A stretch of DNA of 64,000 nt from the NCBI GenBank assembly GCA_002205965.3, contig NADL03000691.1, forward strand, positions 1,054,001-1,118,000, read 5' to 3'. This DNA comes from Kappaphycus alvarezii. Taxonomy: Eukaryota; Rhodophyta; Florideophyceae; Gigartinales; Solieriaceae. The notes beneath the pieces are model-generated. The model was given only the letters and a program-made list of their open reading frames with translations, searched no databases and was not told where the DNA came from. Both the position numbers and the translations under genes were made by a program. Position 1 is the stretch's first letter. The number at the start of each line of letters is the position of its first letter. Shown piece after piece: positions 43,190 to 52,367 of the stretch.

Positions 43190-43625
43190 TTGCGTCTCAT
43201 CGTCGTCGCCTACCCCCTGGAAATCCCAGTTTATGTGCAATACGCCTCCCTAGCTGCTACAAGTCTTGGAACATATTCAAAACTAACCTTTTCTCTCCAG
43301 CGATTCAGTCAGAAATTAGATGACGCGGTTTCTGCATGGACATTGTGGCACCGAAGTCCGTTATTGGTGTTCAAAAAGCATGCAGAATCTTCAACAAGCT
43401 CTAAAGTCGACCTCTCGAACTGCTTCCGAGCCACCAGAGTTTCCGATTTGCATATTCCGTTTCCGCTTCACTTGGAACCATTGCCTTGGCGCTTTAGACC
43501 TCATGGAATACCAACATTGTTCATTACATTGGATGTTGTCGCTGCCGAAGTTCCAACGTTACTAAGTTTGGAAAAACTTGACACTCACTCACTCGTAGCT
43601 GACAATGATCTGAACAGGCTCGTCA
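43190..43625 (+). pseudogene. copia-2 protease, active-site Gly lost
   Basis: Near 43332-43365 one frame reads 'CMDIVAPKSVIG', the counterpart of copia D-(I/T)-G-A-P-x-S-V-I-G, with the active-site Gly changed to Val (GTG). 'RFAYSVSASLGT' follows. Another frame (43190-43768) then gives 'GIPTLFITLDVVAAEVPTLL' and 'EKLDTHSLVADNDLNRLV', the hydrophobic C-terminal half of the protease. A shift near 43480 separates the halves. The product would release the mature proteins. Confidence 0.75.
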
Positions 43626-44735
43626 TGAAAGTCCCCACCAGTACTGACAAGAAAAGCAACAACCCACATCGTTTGTTTGTGTTATGGAATGTCCCTCTCA
43701 AGCGTAGCAACGGAAATCTTTATGCTGAAAAGTTTTTTCTAGTTATGACGTACTTTACTCGCTTGTAGCTCCTCAATCTGCACCGTCAGTTTGCGTATCC
43801 GTCTGGTTCCAAGCTATTCGCACTCCTCAAAACAGCCCATCCCGAAGACCTGACACCTGACACATACAAATACTCGCAGGCAATTTAGAAGGAATGTGAG
43901 ACATGTTAGCGGTTCCAAGACGGTCCTGGAAGATTTGGAGTCTCTTTTGGAACGTAGTCCATCCGCTTCAATGAAAGAATCATTATGGGCATCATGTACT
44001 TGGAATCCAAACTGATGATTAATATCGTCGATATTTTTTACATAATTCTCTTTAGTGCACTTATTCAAAGAAATTTCAACGCAGAAGATACGGTAAACGC
44101 CACGAGAGTGCTGTTTTTCTATTTATACAGGGCGTCCAAACACTATTCGAGTCGAGTAAGGGTCACAAATCAAGGACAACATCGTCTCTATTGCCCGGTC
44201 CGCTGGCGTTGAGATCGCCAAGTCTGGAGTAGAAGCTCATAACTCGCTTGGATTAGGCGAGCAATACCACCATCCCTTACGAAACACCTTCCGCAAACCT
44301 TGCTCCGTCTACCCAGATGCACCTTAAAACGTCCTTTCTCCCTATCCGTTAAGGCAGTAAGTGACACGCTTGTCTCAGGAAGCCTCTTCCCTTCGGCTCT
44401 CGTCTTCGGAGAATACCCGTCCACTCGAGTTTTTTGGGAACCCCAATGCCCAGATCCTCCCTCCAAGACCGGTCGACAATCGCTACTGCAGCCCGTCAAG
44501 AGATGGAGAGAGAGATGGCACGCCTTCGAGTACAACAAGCATTAAGCCACAGGGATCCCTGTTCAGCCGACATCACTGTTGATGTTGGTAGTCAAGTGCT
44601 GGTGCGGTGAGAGAAGCACGTTGCAAACCGCATTGGCAAGTGGACTTGACCGAAGCTAGTAGCCGCAGTGGATCGCACCAAAAACCTTTTTCATGTCGCC
44701 GACGAACATTCATCCCCAAATCCGTCGCCGTTAAG
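43626..44735 (+). pseudogene. copia-2 GAG-pre-integrase and integrase, internally deleted
   Basis: 'LHRQFAYPSGSKLFALLKTA' and 'HPEDLTPDTYKYSQAI' then a stop and 'KECETC' give the HHCC zinc domain with its second C-x2-C Cys position. 'DGPGRFGVSFGT' and 'IRFNERIIMGIMYLESKLMI' are the core start; the residue expected to be the first catalytic Asp is Gly in 'IIMGIMYL'. The middle of the core is missing, and about 44180-44300 resumes with 'AKSGVEAHNSLGLGEQYHHP', the region around the catalytic Glu. The C-terminal region 44500-44700 reads 'LRVQQALSHRDPCSADITVD' and 'KHVANRIGKW'. Stops at several places. Confidence 0.75.
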
Positions 44736-44829
44736 TTTTGCTCAGGACTAACCCTACGACACTCCCTTCGTTGCTTCCAGTTCCCTTTTTCCGGATTTAC
44801 ACTGTTCATTATATCAGCATCAGTCCCCA

Positions 44830-45730
44830 GCAAACCTTTTGGATGACCACTCTGTTATTCTGACCGAAGTCCTCGACCCCCATTACCCACTATGCTCGTC
44901 TCCTGAAATGAATGAGGTGAAATGCAAAGATATGAAATGAATATTTGAACGTGGTACTTTCAAGTTAGTTCTCATAGTGGAAGTACCTCCGGACGGAAAT
45001 TTCGTACCGGGCCGCTTAACCCTAGCTATTGAGTCTGCGGAAGATGTCGACGTTAAATATAAGGCACATTATGTTATCGGTGGACATAGGGATAAGATTA
45101 AATGCTTGATGGTTGACAACGCACAAACACTGCAGCCAGCTCCGGCTATTCCTTGCGCTCGCTTCAGCAAAAAAGATCCAGGTATGAGCTCCTGATGTCC
45201 GCCAGGCATACTTGACATCTTTTGCTCCCTTTCTGTGCAATGTATTTGTCAAGAATATCGCACTGGAGTTCTCTTTATCCCCCAAACGGTGTCTACAAAT
45301 CATGAAACCTATCTATGGTCTTTGCGATGCCGGTGATTTGTTATTTCAATCTCTTGGCGCTCATTACCGCAGGGAACTCGCCATAGAACCAATGACATGT
45401 GACCCATCCCTCTATGTGGCCACGAATGTTGGAATACTCCAACGTTTTTCAGGCACTTTTGTGGAGGATCTTCTGCGAGCCGGAAACAATGAATTCAATG
45501 AGAAAGCCAAGAAAATATCTCACTGCTTTGGAATGGCTCAAGACAAAGAGCCCACCTCGCGTTTACCGGGTTCCACATTGCACAACATTAGAATTACATT
45601 CTGGCAATGGAACAATATTGATACATTCGACGCATCCAGCCACTGTCACCCGATGCTGACTTCACAGATTTTGAGTCATTTCGAATACAAAACGCTTGGC
45701 TTTCGCGTACGCGTCCAGACGTGATGCACG
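44830..45730 (+). pseudogene. copia-2 reverse transcriptase, YVDD altered
   Basis: Reading starts near 44936 with 'FERGTFKLVLIVEVPPDGN' and 'FVPGRLTLAIESAEDV', then 'KAHYVIGGHRDKIKCLMVDN'. After an internal loss 'DVRQAYLTSFAPF' and 'RCLQIMKPIYGLCDAGDLLF' follow. The active site reads 'GTFVEDLLRAGN', that is F-V-E-D instead of Y-V-D-D. One frame stays open 45212-45724. A deletion joins the 'ALQPA'-type segment to 'DVRQAYL'. Confidence 0.8.
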
Positions 45731-46395
45731 AGGTTTTACAGCTGACGCAGGTGACAGCTGAAAAGTTTCGACAAAGCCACCGGGCCATCATCAAGAGCTC
45801 AAACGGAACCTTTGAATTCGAGAAGAAGAACTCAGCGTGAATTACGTCCCCCTCTCAGGAACCGGGCTCTTTCCAGCTCATTGGTTATTCAGTTGCCTCA
45901 CTTGCCATTAACCACGATGCAACTTCGCAACTTGGGTACATTGTTTTTCTGGAAGATGAAACCAGTGCAATTACGGTCATTATCAAATCGTACAAGGCAA
46001 GCAGAGTTTTACCTTCTGCACTTACTGCAGACCTCATCACGTTTGCGGACATGTTCGAACAGGTCCAAACAATCGCTGAAGAAATCCGCTCGTTGAATCC
46101 AGATTCTGCGATTCCTGTTAGGCTCTACTCAGACGAAAAAAGTTTGTTCGAAGTTATTTCCAAAGGATCCCGCGAGTAAGAAAAGCGAATAATCTTGGGT
46201 GACGCTTCTCCTCGCGAAAGGTTCCGAAATTTCTGCCATTGGCTTCGTCCGCACCGCTGACAACCTCGCTGATGGACTGACGAGGACGATGATACAAACT
46301 GTACAGCGTGACGTAATTCTATCTGGAAGGCTAAAATCCAATGTTGAGAAATGTATTATTCGGAAGCAATCACGGGAAGATATGTCAGTGTAACG
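45731..46395 (+). pseudogene. copia-2 RNase H
   Basis: In a frame overlapping the RT end: 'VMHEVLQLTQVTAEKFRQSH', then about 45870-46170 'SLAINHDATSQLGYIVFLED', 'SYKASRVLPSALTADLITFA' (with A for the usual catalytic Glu region) and 'RLYSDEKSLFEVISKGS', ending with a stop at 46177. The tail (46199-46393) 'FVRTADNLADGLTR' is the conserved end of copia polyproteins. Frames shift once or twice. Confidence 0.75.
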
Positions 46396-46836
46396 TCGTA
46401 AACTTATACTTGGGATCGCCAAAAAAAACTTTTCTTTGACTCCGGCTGTCAGTTATCTGTTTTGATCACGGTTCCCTGGCTGATAGCTCAATCTCTTGGG
46501 TCTCGAAGGTGCATGATCTGTCTTTTTCATAGCGTGAATGCCATTACCGTGTCTGAACGGGCCTGCGCGCTTTACCGCGTGTAGGATATCTGCGACCCTG
46601 GTGTGACACAGCACGTCACCATACTTTGATCAAGCCCTAGTGAACTGAGGTTCATTTTTGTTGCCCACTATGTTTGCAGCGACGCGATCTGAATACTGTA
46701 AGCCGTTGAAGCTCATGGTATTTTCTTCAAGTTCTTACTACGAAACGGGGAACTCGGTCCACTTATACCATGGCATTCTTGCTTTGGTTTCGAGTGAAAT
46801 CCCAGGAAACTAATTTCACGATCGTGCGACGGGGGG
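46396..46836. other. copia-2 3' untranslated region
   Basis: No gene. It ends with ACGGGGGG, a short polypurine tract just before the LTR start. Confidence 0.5.
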
Positions 46837-47037
46837 TGTGATAGCAGCACAGCACTGTACGTTACTGTAATTACCGTACTGTAAGTAGTGATTTCAATAC
46901 ACTGTACGATACTGTAATTACCATGCAGTGAGCAGTGCTGTGGAGCCGTGCGACTTGCGCCGTAGGCCGCTACTTAAGCCTGGACTCCCTCGGCAATATC
47001 GTGCCGAGGCGAGCGCGCAGGGGAGGAATTGTCTAGT
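46837..47037 (+). repeat. copia-2 3' LTR, truncated
   Basis: Starts TGTGATAGCAGCACAGC after the purine tract. It holds a 47-bp imperfect tandem duplication (46853-46899 and 46900-46946) containing CACTGTACG and ACTGTAATTACC. It is interrupted at 47037/47038 by the tyrosine-recombinase element, so its 3' part is not adjacent. Confidence 0.6.
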
Positions 47038-47055
47038 GAATTAAACATAGAGAAA
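47038..47055 (-). repeat. B2 terminal repeat of the tyrosine-recombinase element
   Basis: Plus-strand GAATTAAACATAGAGAAA, identical to B1 at 48099-48116. Similarity continues weakly for about 20 more bases. It marks the 3' end of the element on the minus strand. Confidence 0.8.
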
Positions 47056-47778
47056 CACAAACACATTTACTAGATTCACTAAAGGTAAAATAGCTAAAAC
47101 ATGACGTATAACATACCCCGCGTTCTCGTCGCATACGTCGTCAGTAGCCGTCTCGACAGGGATGGCGAAACTAAGAGGGTTAGGTGAGTCAAATTTTGGA
47201 AAAGACGATTTCCATGAGATGGTTAGGGTGCTAGCGTCCCATCCCAAATCACGCTAAAAATTGAGGTATCGTCAGTCCCAGATTTCACGAGATGTGACAG
47301 TCATCTTGAGGTGTCCATTCTCTCACGAGGGTGGATCGGAGGTACGCAAGTGCCTTCATCTGTCGCGGGCCGATCGGCCCGTCTCTGTAACATGAATTTC
47401 ACGCTAAAGCCTTCTCGTGGCGATCTTCGTTCAGAGAACCGAGAAATCGGTTGACCACTAATTTAGCACCCTCATAGAAGATTTCTGTCTTGCGGAAGCT
47501 TACGACTTGTCCGGTTGACGTGTTGCGAAAGCGATACTCCTGCAAGCGAACTTGAGAGCGATTAATGATGCGAGGTATGATATCGAAAATGAAAGAAACC
47601 ATAATATCCAAATGACACGATATTTCAAATCACAATGCACTGAGCGACCGAAGGACGCACAATTTTGATTCGACACGTGTAAAGAAAACAATACTCAAAG
47701 GATTCAAACAAATGAAACAAAGAACAACGATGACTTGTGAATGGGCCATGAAGGATGAATGGAGGGCGGGAGGCGGGA
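47056..47778 (-). other. A2-B2 spacer of the tyrosine-recombinase element
   Basis: About 720 bp with small minus-strand frames (70 residues at 47399-47611, 68 at 47041-47247) that show no domain. Probably untranslated. Confidence 0.45.
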
Positions 47779-48098
47779 GAACAAGCGACGACTTGAGGAA
47801 CCAGAAGTTGCGCTAGAGGTTTTCAAGTTGGCGGTTATATAGCCCTGTTGAACCGGTCTTGATCGTGGTCCAAGTCCCCTTGCGCAAGCGGTACGGCTGC
47901 TACGTAGAAACCAGGAAGCATATGCGGCCGCGGCAGCGAGTGTAGGGTGTACAACGGTAAGCTGCCTACGTGGCCTTCCTAAAAGGTGCTTACAGTCAAT
48001 TGATGCAACCGTGACCGCGTGACTTATCCGGAGTGGCAGATCAAGGCCACGTTCAACCCCCTTATCATATTCACCCATAATTTTCCAATTAAAGTACC
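47779..48098 (-). repeat. A2 direct repeat (320 bp)
   Basis: Matches A1 (52047-52367) base for base apart from one fewer C near 48060. Contains CTATATAACC on the minus strand. Confidence 0.95.
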
Positions 48099-48116
48099 GA
48101 ATTAAACATAGAGAAA
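48099..48116 (-). repeat. B1 repeat
   Basis: 18 bp identical to B2, directly adjoining A2. The B1-A2 junction equals what joining the two ends of the element would produce, as expected for circular intermediates. Confidence 0.8.
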
Positions 48117-48150
48117 AACCAAATTCAAAGGATTTGCTTCGAGACTGCGG

Positions 48151-48492
48151 TTACAACAAGTGGCCGAAGAAGAAATACGAATCTTCACACGGTTGCACTC
48201 TTCCATCCAAATACGATTCTCGAAACGTTCTGCCGGCTGACCAATCACCCCAGATGAGGATACGGTATTCTTGGACCCCGATCGCTGCGCTTTCAGATGC
48301 AGCGCCCATACGTAGAGAGTGTGAGGACCAAGTAACCTGCGGTGGTGGGGTTATTTTCAGACGAGAGAGCGTAGAAGAAATCCAGATAGATAGGGTGCGT
48401 GCGCTAGTAGACAAGCGAGTACCCGGTAAAGCCCAATAATAGCGCGATTTAGAAGTATTCCCACGGCGTAGAACATCATAACGAAGCACCAA
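48151..48492 (-). CDS. tyrosine recombinase, C-terminal catalytic part
   Basis: A 113-residue frame with 'TWSSHSLRMGAASESAAIGV' holding the H-x-x-R catalytic pair, followed by 'IWGDWSAGRTFRESYLD', the box with the third conserved aromatic/His position (W) and the nucleophilic Tyr. This is the second half of the recombinase begun at 49084; the frames differ by one base around 48493. Tyr recombinases of this class are thought to insert circular cDNA. The join is either a one-base sequence error, a mutation or a programmed shift. Confidence 0.82.
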   Translation of the reverse strand: MVLRYDVLRRGNTSKSRYYWALPGTRLSTSARTLSIWISSTLSRLKITPPPQVTWSSHSLRMGAASESAAIGVQEYRILIWGDWSAGRTFRESYLDGRVQPCEDSYFFFGHLL

Positions 48493-48493
48493 A

Positions 48494-49084
48494 TCAATCA
48501 GACTTTCCGAACAGTTTGAATTCCGACGGTAGGAGCGTGTGCGAAACCCGTTGCTTGTTCTTGCGGAGCGCTATTGCGATATCGATAGATTGAGCGTTGA
48601 CAGCAATGTTGTCCAGTAGCAAGGATATCCCAGCTTCGCCCCGCTCGAAGAACACGTAGCTCACGAGTATTGCGCAAGAATTTCGTAGAAATTCCAAATC
48701 TGTCGTTGGAGAAGTCATAGCGGCTTGGAAGATTTGGCGGGCCACCGAGCTTGGCAAAGCGCGACGTTCCTTAGAGGCTTCCGGGTCGGTTATGATTTTG
48801 CGTTCCAAATCGGCTTGCTGATATGCAGTTACTGCGAGCTGTATCAAAGGGGTGAGAGTGAGGGGGCGACCAATCCTGGTGTGAGCAGTTGTAACCGCGG
48901 AGAGATAGTTACGAACTGATCCAGCACTTACACGAGATTCATCAAAGAGCCAACCCAGATAGCGAAGTAAAGGACCTTCGGAGCCCTCCAGTGGGTCGAT
49001 TCCATCCTGGGAGCAAAAAGTAACCCATTTCTTCCATAGTATCTCATTCGAGCGCCAGGTGTTTGGGGTACGTGCCTTTGGCAT
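48494..49084 (-). CDS. tyrosine recombinase, N-terminal part
   Basis: 196 residues from ATG at 49084. Residues about 10-75 ('WRSNEILWKKWVTFCSQDGI', 'LLRYLGWLFDESRVSAGSVR') form the helical DNA-binding domain usual in phage-type integrases. 'FLRNSCAILVSYVFFERGEA' near residue 140 has the first catalytic Arg (E-R-G-E), and 'DIAIALRKNKQR' is the beta-strand Lys region. It stops at D-TGA where the partner frame continues. It overlaps no other ORF of the element and follows the RT ORF with a 70-bp overlap in another frame. Confidence 0.85.
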   Translation of the reverse strand: MPKARTPNTWRSNEILWKKWVTFCSQDGIDPLEGSEGPLLRYLGWLFDESRVSAGSVRNYLSAVTTAHTRIGRPLTLTPLIQLAVTAYQQADLERKIITDPEASKERRALPSSVARQIFQAAMTSPTTDLEFLRNSCAILVSYVFFERGEAGISLLLDNIAVNAQSIDIAIALRKNKQRVSHTLLPSEFKLFGKSD

Positions 49085-49154
49085 GATCCGTGCAATAGTA
49101 TTCCCCCCGAAGTATTCCCTAACCCGGCCGCTGTAAGCACAGATTGCTGGAGAG

Positions 49155-51144
49155 TCACTGCGAGCGGTAGCGATCGTGCTTCTTCTGCGAGATTTTCCAG
49201 ACGGCGATGTTCCACGGTGGGACGGGCATCGACGGCGGAGCCCACAGAGGCGGTAGGTAGAGGTTGTCGGCGGCGAATACGTGTGGCCGTGACAGTTGGC
49301 GCAGGTTGAGAAACCATGATTGAGCGGGCCAATACGGCGTGACCAAGATTCCTGCGGCCTGTTCCTTGATGATCTTGGCTACGACGAGTGGTATCAACTT
49401 GAGGGGCGGGTTCCAAAAATTGACTTCTGATTTCCAATCCTGGGAGAGCGCGTCTACGGCGAGGGAGCCAGGAGACGCAAACTCGCTGTTGTACCTCCTG
49501 CAGATCCGATTGGTGTTGTCTGCGAATCTGTCGATTGTTGGCGGGAAAGATTCGAGTAGAGGCTGAAGGGGCTTGGTATTGATCCTCCAATCGTCGAGTG
49601 TCTGAAGGCGTGACAGTCGGTCGGCGAAACGGTTGACTGCCGAGGGCAGATACTGTGATTCGATGGTGATCCCGAGTTTGAGAAGCAAGCGGTGTAGCGA
49701 ACGGAGCTCTGTCATTAAGGGCCGAGACTTGGTGGTCATCGCATTGAGTATCGATACCACCGCCTGATTGTCCTCCCAAATCTTGAGATGAGTCCCGTTC
49801 TTCAGCAACGACGCGAAGGCCCGAATATTGTCCGTGACGGCCCGTAGTTCCAAGAAAGTTATTGGCTTGACTCGCAGTACGGGGTCCCAGAGTCCGCGAG
49901 CCTCCCAACAACCCTGTACCCCTGGCCTCAGATCCGATCCCAATGTTCCTCCCTGTCCGACTCCCGTCGACGCGTCTGAGTGTAGGGCCAATGTTGGCTG
50001 TGGGGTAGCGATAGGCCTTTCTGGAGGATTGGTAGTGAGGTCCCTCCAGAAGCGCAGGTCCCGAAGAGCGGCGTGTAGAAGCCTCACGCGTTTCCCCGTC
50101 TTGCTCAGATTCGTCTTGAGAGACTCGTAAATTGATCGAGTGTAGAACCGGGCGAGGGGCATAGCGAGCGAGCATGAGATAGCGACGCCTGCGAAGTGGC
50201 GTAGCAGTGATACGTCGACTAGTCGGCGATTGCGGCGTGCTTGGCGTAATAGTTGCCGGGCAATACCTCGCAACTTTTCCATCCTTCGAGCCGTAATCCC
50301 AAAAACTAGACGGTCTGTATCGATTAGAAATCCCAAATGCTCGATCTGCCTCGTTCCTTCCCAGTGACCTTTGTCCTCCTTTCTCTGAAGTCCACACGAG
50401 CGGAGCAGAGAATCGATCTGTCGGCGGGCCTTGTTGAGGCGTGAAGGACGGTTTAGAGCCACCAAGAAGTCGTCCATGTAGGGATGGATTCGGAGACGTA
50501 AGGTTTCCCGGACATATTGAACGAAAGGTCGCATGAACTTGATGAAGTAGGCGGGAGAGAGTTTCCATCCGAAAGGGAGGGCAACACAGCGAAAGTAGCG
50601 ATGGTCTACTTTGAACACGAACCAATTTCGAATATCGGGGTGTAGACGGAAATGGTGGTAACCTTTGGCGATATCGAAAGAAAACATCATGTCGGATTTC
50701 TGGAGGTCCAGTGCGAATCCTTCTAATGTTTCCATGCGAACGGGGATATCCCGAAATAGGGTAGATTGCCGAGAAAGATTGACCACGAGCCGCTTCTTTT
50801 CCGCTGAAGTTGTCACAAAGGCGTTGGAGATAGGGAAGCCAGCTTGGTGTAAGGAAAGAGCGGTCGACTCGGAGATTTCTTCGTAACTGCGACGGTGGAG
50901 CGCATCCGATATTGCTGAATCGAAGAATTCCCGGTCTTGGGGATCGATGGGGATTTGAGGGAGTTGGAATTTTGTGCGTGAAAGGGAGGTTGTGATGGGT
51001 TTTTCGTAGACCCCAAACCGCAAAGCGCGGACGAGGAATTTCGAGGCGCCGAGGTTTCGGCCCAGAAGGGAGCGGCGCACTGGGTATTGCGCCAGAGGAC
51101 GTGGGACATAGGGACAGAAAGAAAGAGTCGCGGAGGCGACGTCT
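49155..51144 (-). CDS. reverse transcriptase and RNase H of the tyrosine-recombinase element
   Basis: Part of a 942-residue frame that also contains the gag N-terminus (51983). RT: 'RLVVNLSRQSTLFRDIPVRM', 'MMFSFDIAKGYHHFRLHPDI' (first Asp), 'CVALPFGWKLSPAYFIKFMR', and 'YMDDFLVAL' near residue 501, active site intact. RNase H: 'LALHSDASTGVGQGG' near 665, 'LELRAVTDNIRAF' near 710, 'WEDNQAVVSI' near 735, 'NRFADRLSR' near 785. The tail with 'IDRFADNTNRICRRYNSEFA', 'VDALSQDW', 'NFWNPP' and 'TPYWPAQSWF' is the conserved end of DIRS-group RT/RNase H proteins. No stop interrupts it. Confidence 0.92.
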
Positions 51145-51983
51145 TTAGTTGGACTTAGAGTCCTTGGAACCTTTTCCGGACTGATTCTTGCGAGGTCGAG
51201 AGCCTTGAGCGGCCTGTTTGTTGAACTCCTTAGCGTATGCCTGGGAGCGCAATTCAGCGAACTTGGCCTTAGTTGAGCGATAGAGCTCAGAAGAATACGG
51301 GTAGTCGTCTTCACGAAGGTAACGCTGGAGCAGGATGGCTTCGGATTTCCGGACTCGACAGAGTCAGTGAAGAAGTCGGTCCGTTCCAGAATGCGGTTGT
51401 AAGTGGCCTCCAAGTAGTGGTGTAGAACAGAGAAGAACTCAGTAGCGGCTGAGATGTCTTTGTTCTGGAGGGCCTCGGTGACCCGGTGAGCGCAGGCGAT
51501 TGCGGTCTCACAGTTGTGCCCAACGTTCCAGAGTACTTCCGCTTCCCACCCGTCACGAACGTCAGCGGCCTTGATGCGACCGAAAAGACCTTCTGGTTCC
51601 GGAATGAACCTCTTGGCGGGATAGGGAGCGACGGAGCTAGGACGCTGGTACTTGTTGAGTTTGCCGACCTCAGCGTATTCCTGGCGGGTAGCGAGTGTGT
51701 CGGCAACTGCGGTTGCAGAGGGCGTGGGCAGTGTGAACTGAAGAACGCCCGTGTTGTAAGCCTCAGCGGCAGTTGAGGGCTTGACGGTAGGATCAGATAC
51801 CGGTGGATCTGAATCGGCGGCGGCGGCGGGCTCTGCGGCAGGAGGGTTCGACGGTCCAGCGGAAGCTTGGAGCAAGTTGACAATCTGCGAGAGCTGGGTT
51901 TCGATGCCGGTGACCTTGTTCTCGAGGGTATGGAGGCGAGAAGCGTCGGACTGCGAGGATTCAGAGGAGGTGGCATGGGACAT
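51145..51983 (-). CDS. gag-like protein of the tyrosine-recombinase element, one-base shift
   Basis: From ATG at 51983: a helical heptad-like start ('ASRLHTLENKVTGIETQLSQ', probable coiled coil), an Ala/Pro-rich linker, then 'GLFGRIKAADVRDGWEAEVL' and 'ISAATEFFSVLHHYLEATYN'. At about 51355 the coding continues in the frame one base back: 'KSEAILLQRYLREDDYPYSS', 'KAKFAELRSQAYAKEFNKQA', 'QSGKGSKDSKSN' and TAA at 51145-51147, a basic tail. So natural gag ends here and RT follows in another phase. A CC pair (TCCGG) at the switch point suggests one lost C. Confidence 0.75.
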
Positions 51984-52046
51984 GGTTGATGTGCAAGTGT
52001 GATAGTCGACCTAGACAGATTCGTCTGGAGCTGGTTCGAGGGATGT

Positions 52047-52367
52047 GAACAAGCGACGACTTGAGGAACCAGAAGTTGCGCTAGAGGTTTTCAAGTTGGC
52101 GGTTATATAGCCCTGTTGAACCGGTCTTGATCGTGGTCCAAGTCCCCTTGCGCAAGCGGTACGGCTGCTACGTAGAAACCAGGAAGCATATGCGGCCGCG
52201 GCAGCGAGTGTAGGGTGTACAACGGTAAGCTGCCTACGTGGCCTTCCTAAAAGGTGCTTACAGTCAATTGATGCAACCGTGACCGCGTGACTTATCCGGA
52301 GTGGCAGATCAAGGCCACGTTCAACCCCCCTTATCATATTCACCCATAATTTTCCAATTAAAGTACC
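52047..52367 (-). repeat. A1 direct repeat (321 bp), 5' end of the element
   Basis: Same sequence as A2 with one extra C. Its outer edge at 52367 is where the match with A2 ends. As an LTR equivalent it would supply the promoter. Confidence 0.95.
52103..52110 (-). promoter_or_regulatory. TATA box in A1
   Basis: Minus strand GGGCTATATAACCGCC, about 120 bp upstream of the gag ATG (51983). The same box is in A2 at about 47835. Confidence 0.6.

Larger units (their letters stand above)
42311..47037 (+). mobile_element. copia-2: Ty1/copia-like retrotransposon, decayed
   Basis: Plus-strand order gag, PR, GAG-pre-integrase, IN, RT, RNase H, then a purine tract and the start of a 3' LTR at 46837. 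The 3' LTR is cut at 47037/47038 by the tyrosine-recombinase element. A 5' LTR is not identifiable between gypsy-2 and gag, so the left border is approximate. Its protease and integrase are of a different family from copia-1. Many stops and shifts. Confidence 0.85.
47038..52367 (-). mobile_element. tyrosine-recombinase (DIRS/PAT/Ngaro-type) retrotransposon
   Basis: 5.33 kb on the minus strand. A1 (52367-52047), gag, RT and RNase H, tyrosine recombinase in two frames, B1 (48116-48099), A2 (48098-47779), a 700-bp spacer, and B2 (47055-47038). The A repeats are identical except for one C in a C-run. B1 abuts A2, the split-direct-repeat layout of PAT and Ngaro elements. No protease or integrase and no methyltransferase domain were found, and no target duplication is expected. 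Near-identity of the A repeats makes it the youngest insertion here. Confidence 0.88.

Noticed and set aside
48928..50625. 565-residue minus-strand ORF
   Set aside because: It lies in another frame over the RT/RNase H coding of the tyrosine-recombinase element. Its composition (Arg/Ser/Pro-rich, no motif) is that of a shadow frame, while the overlapping frame has all RT and RNase H motifs.
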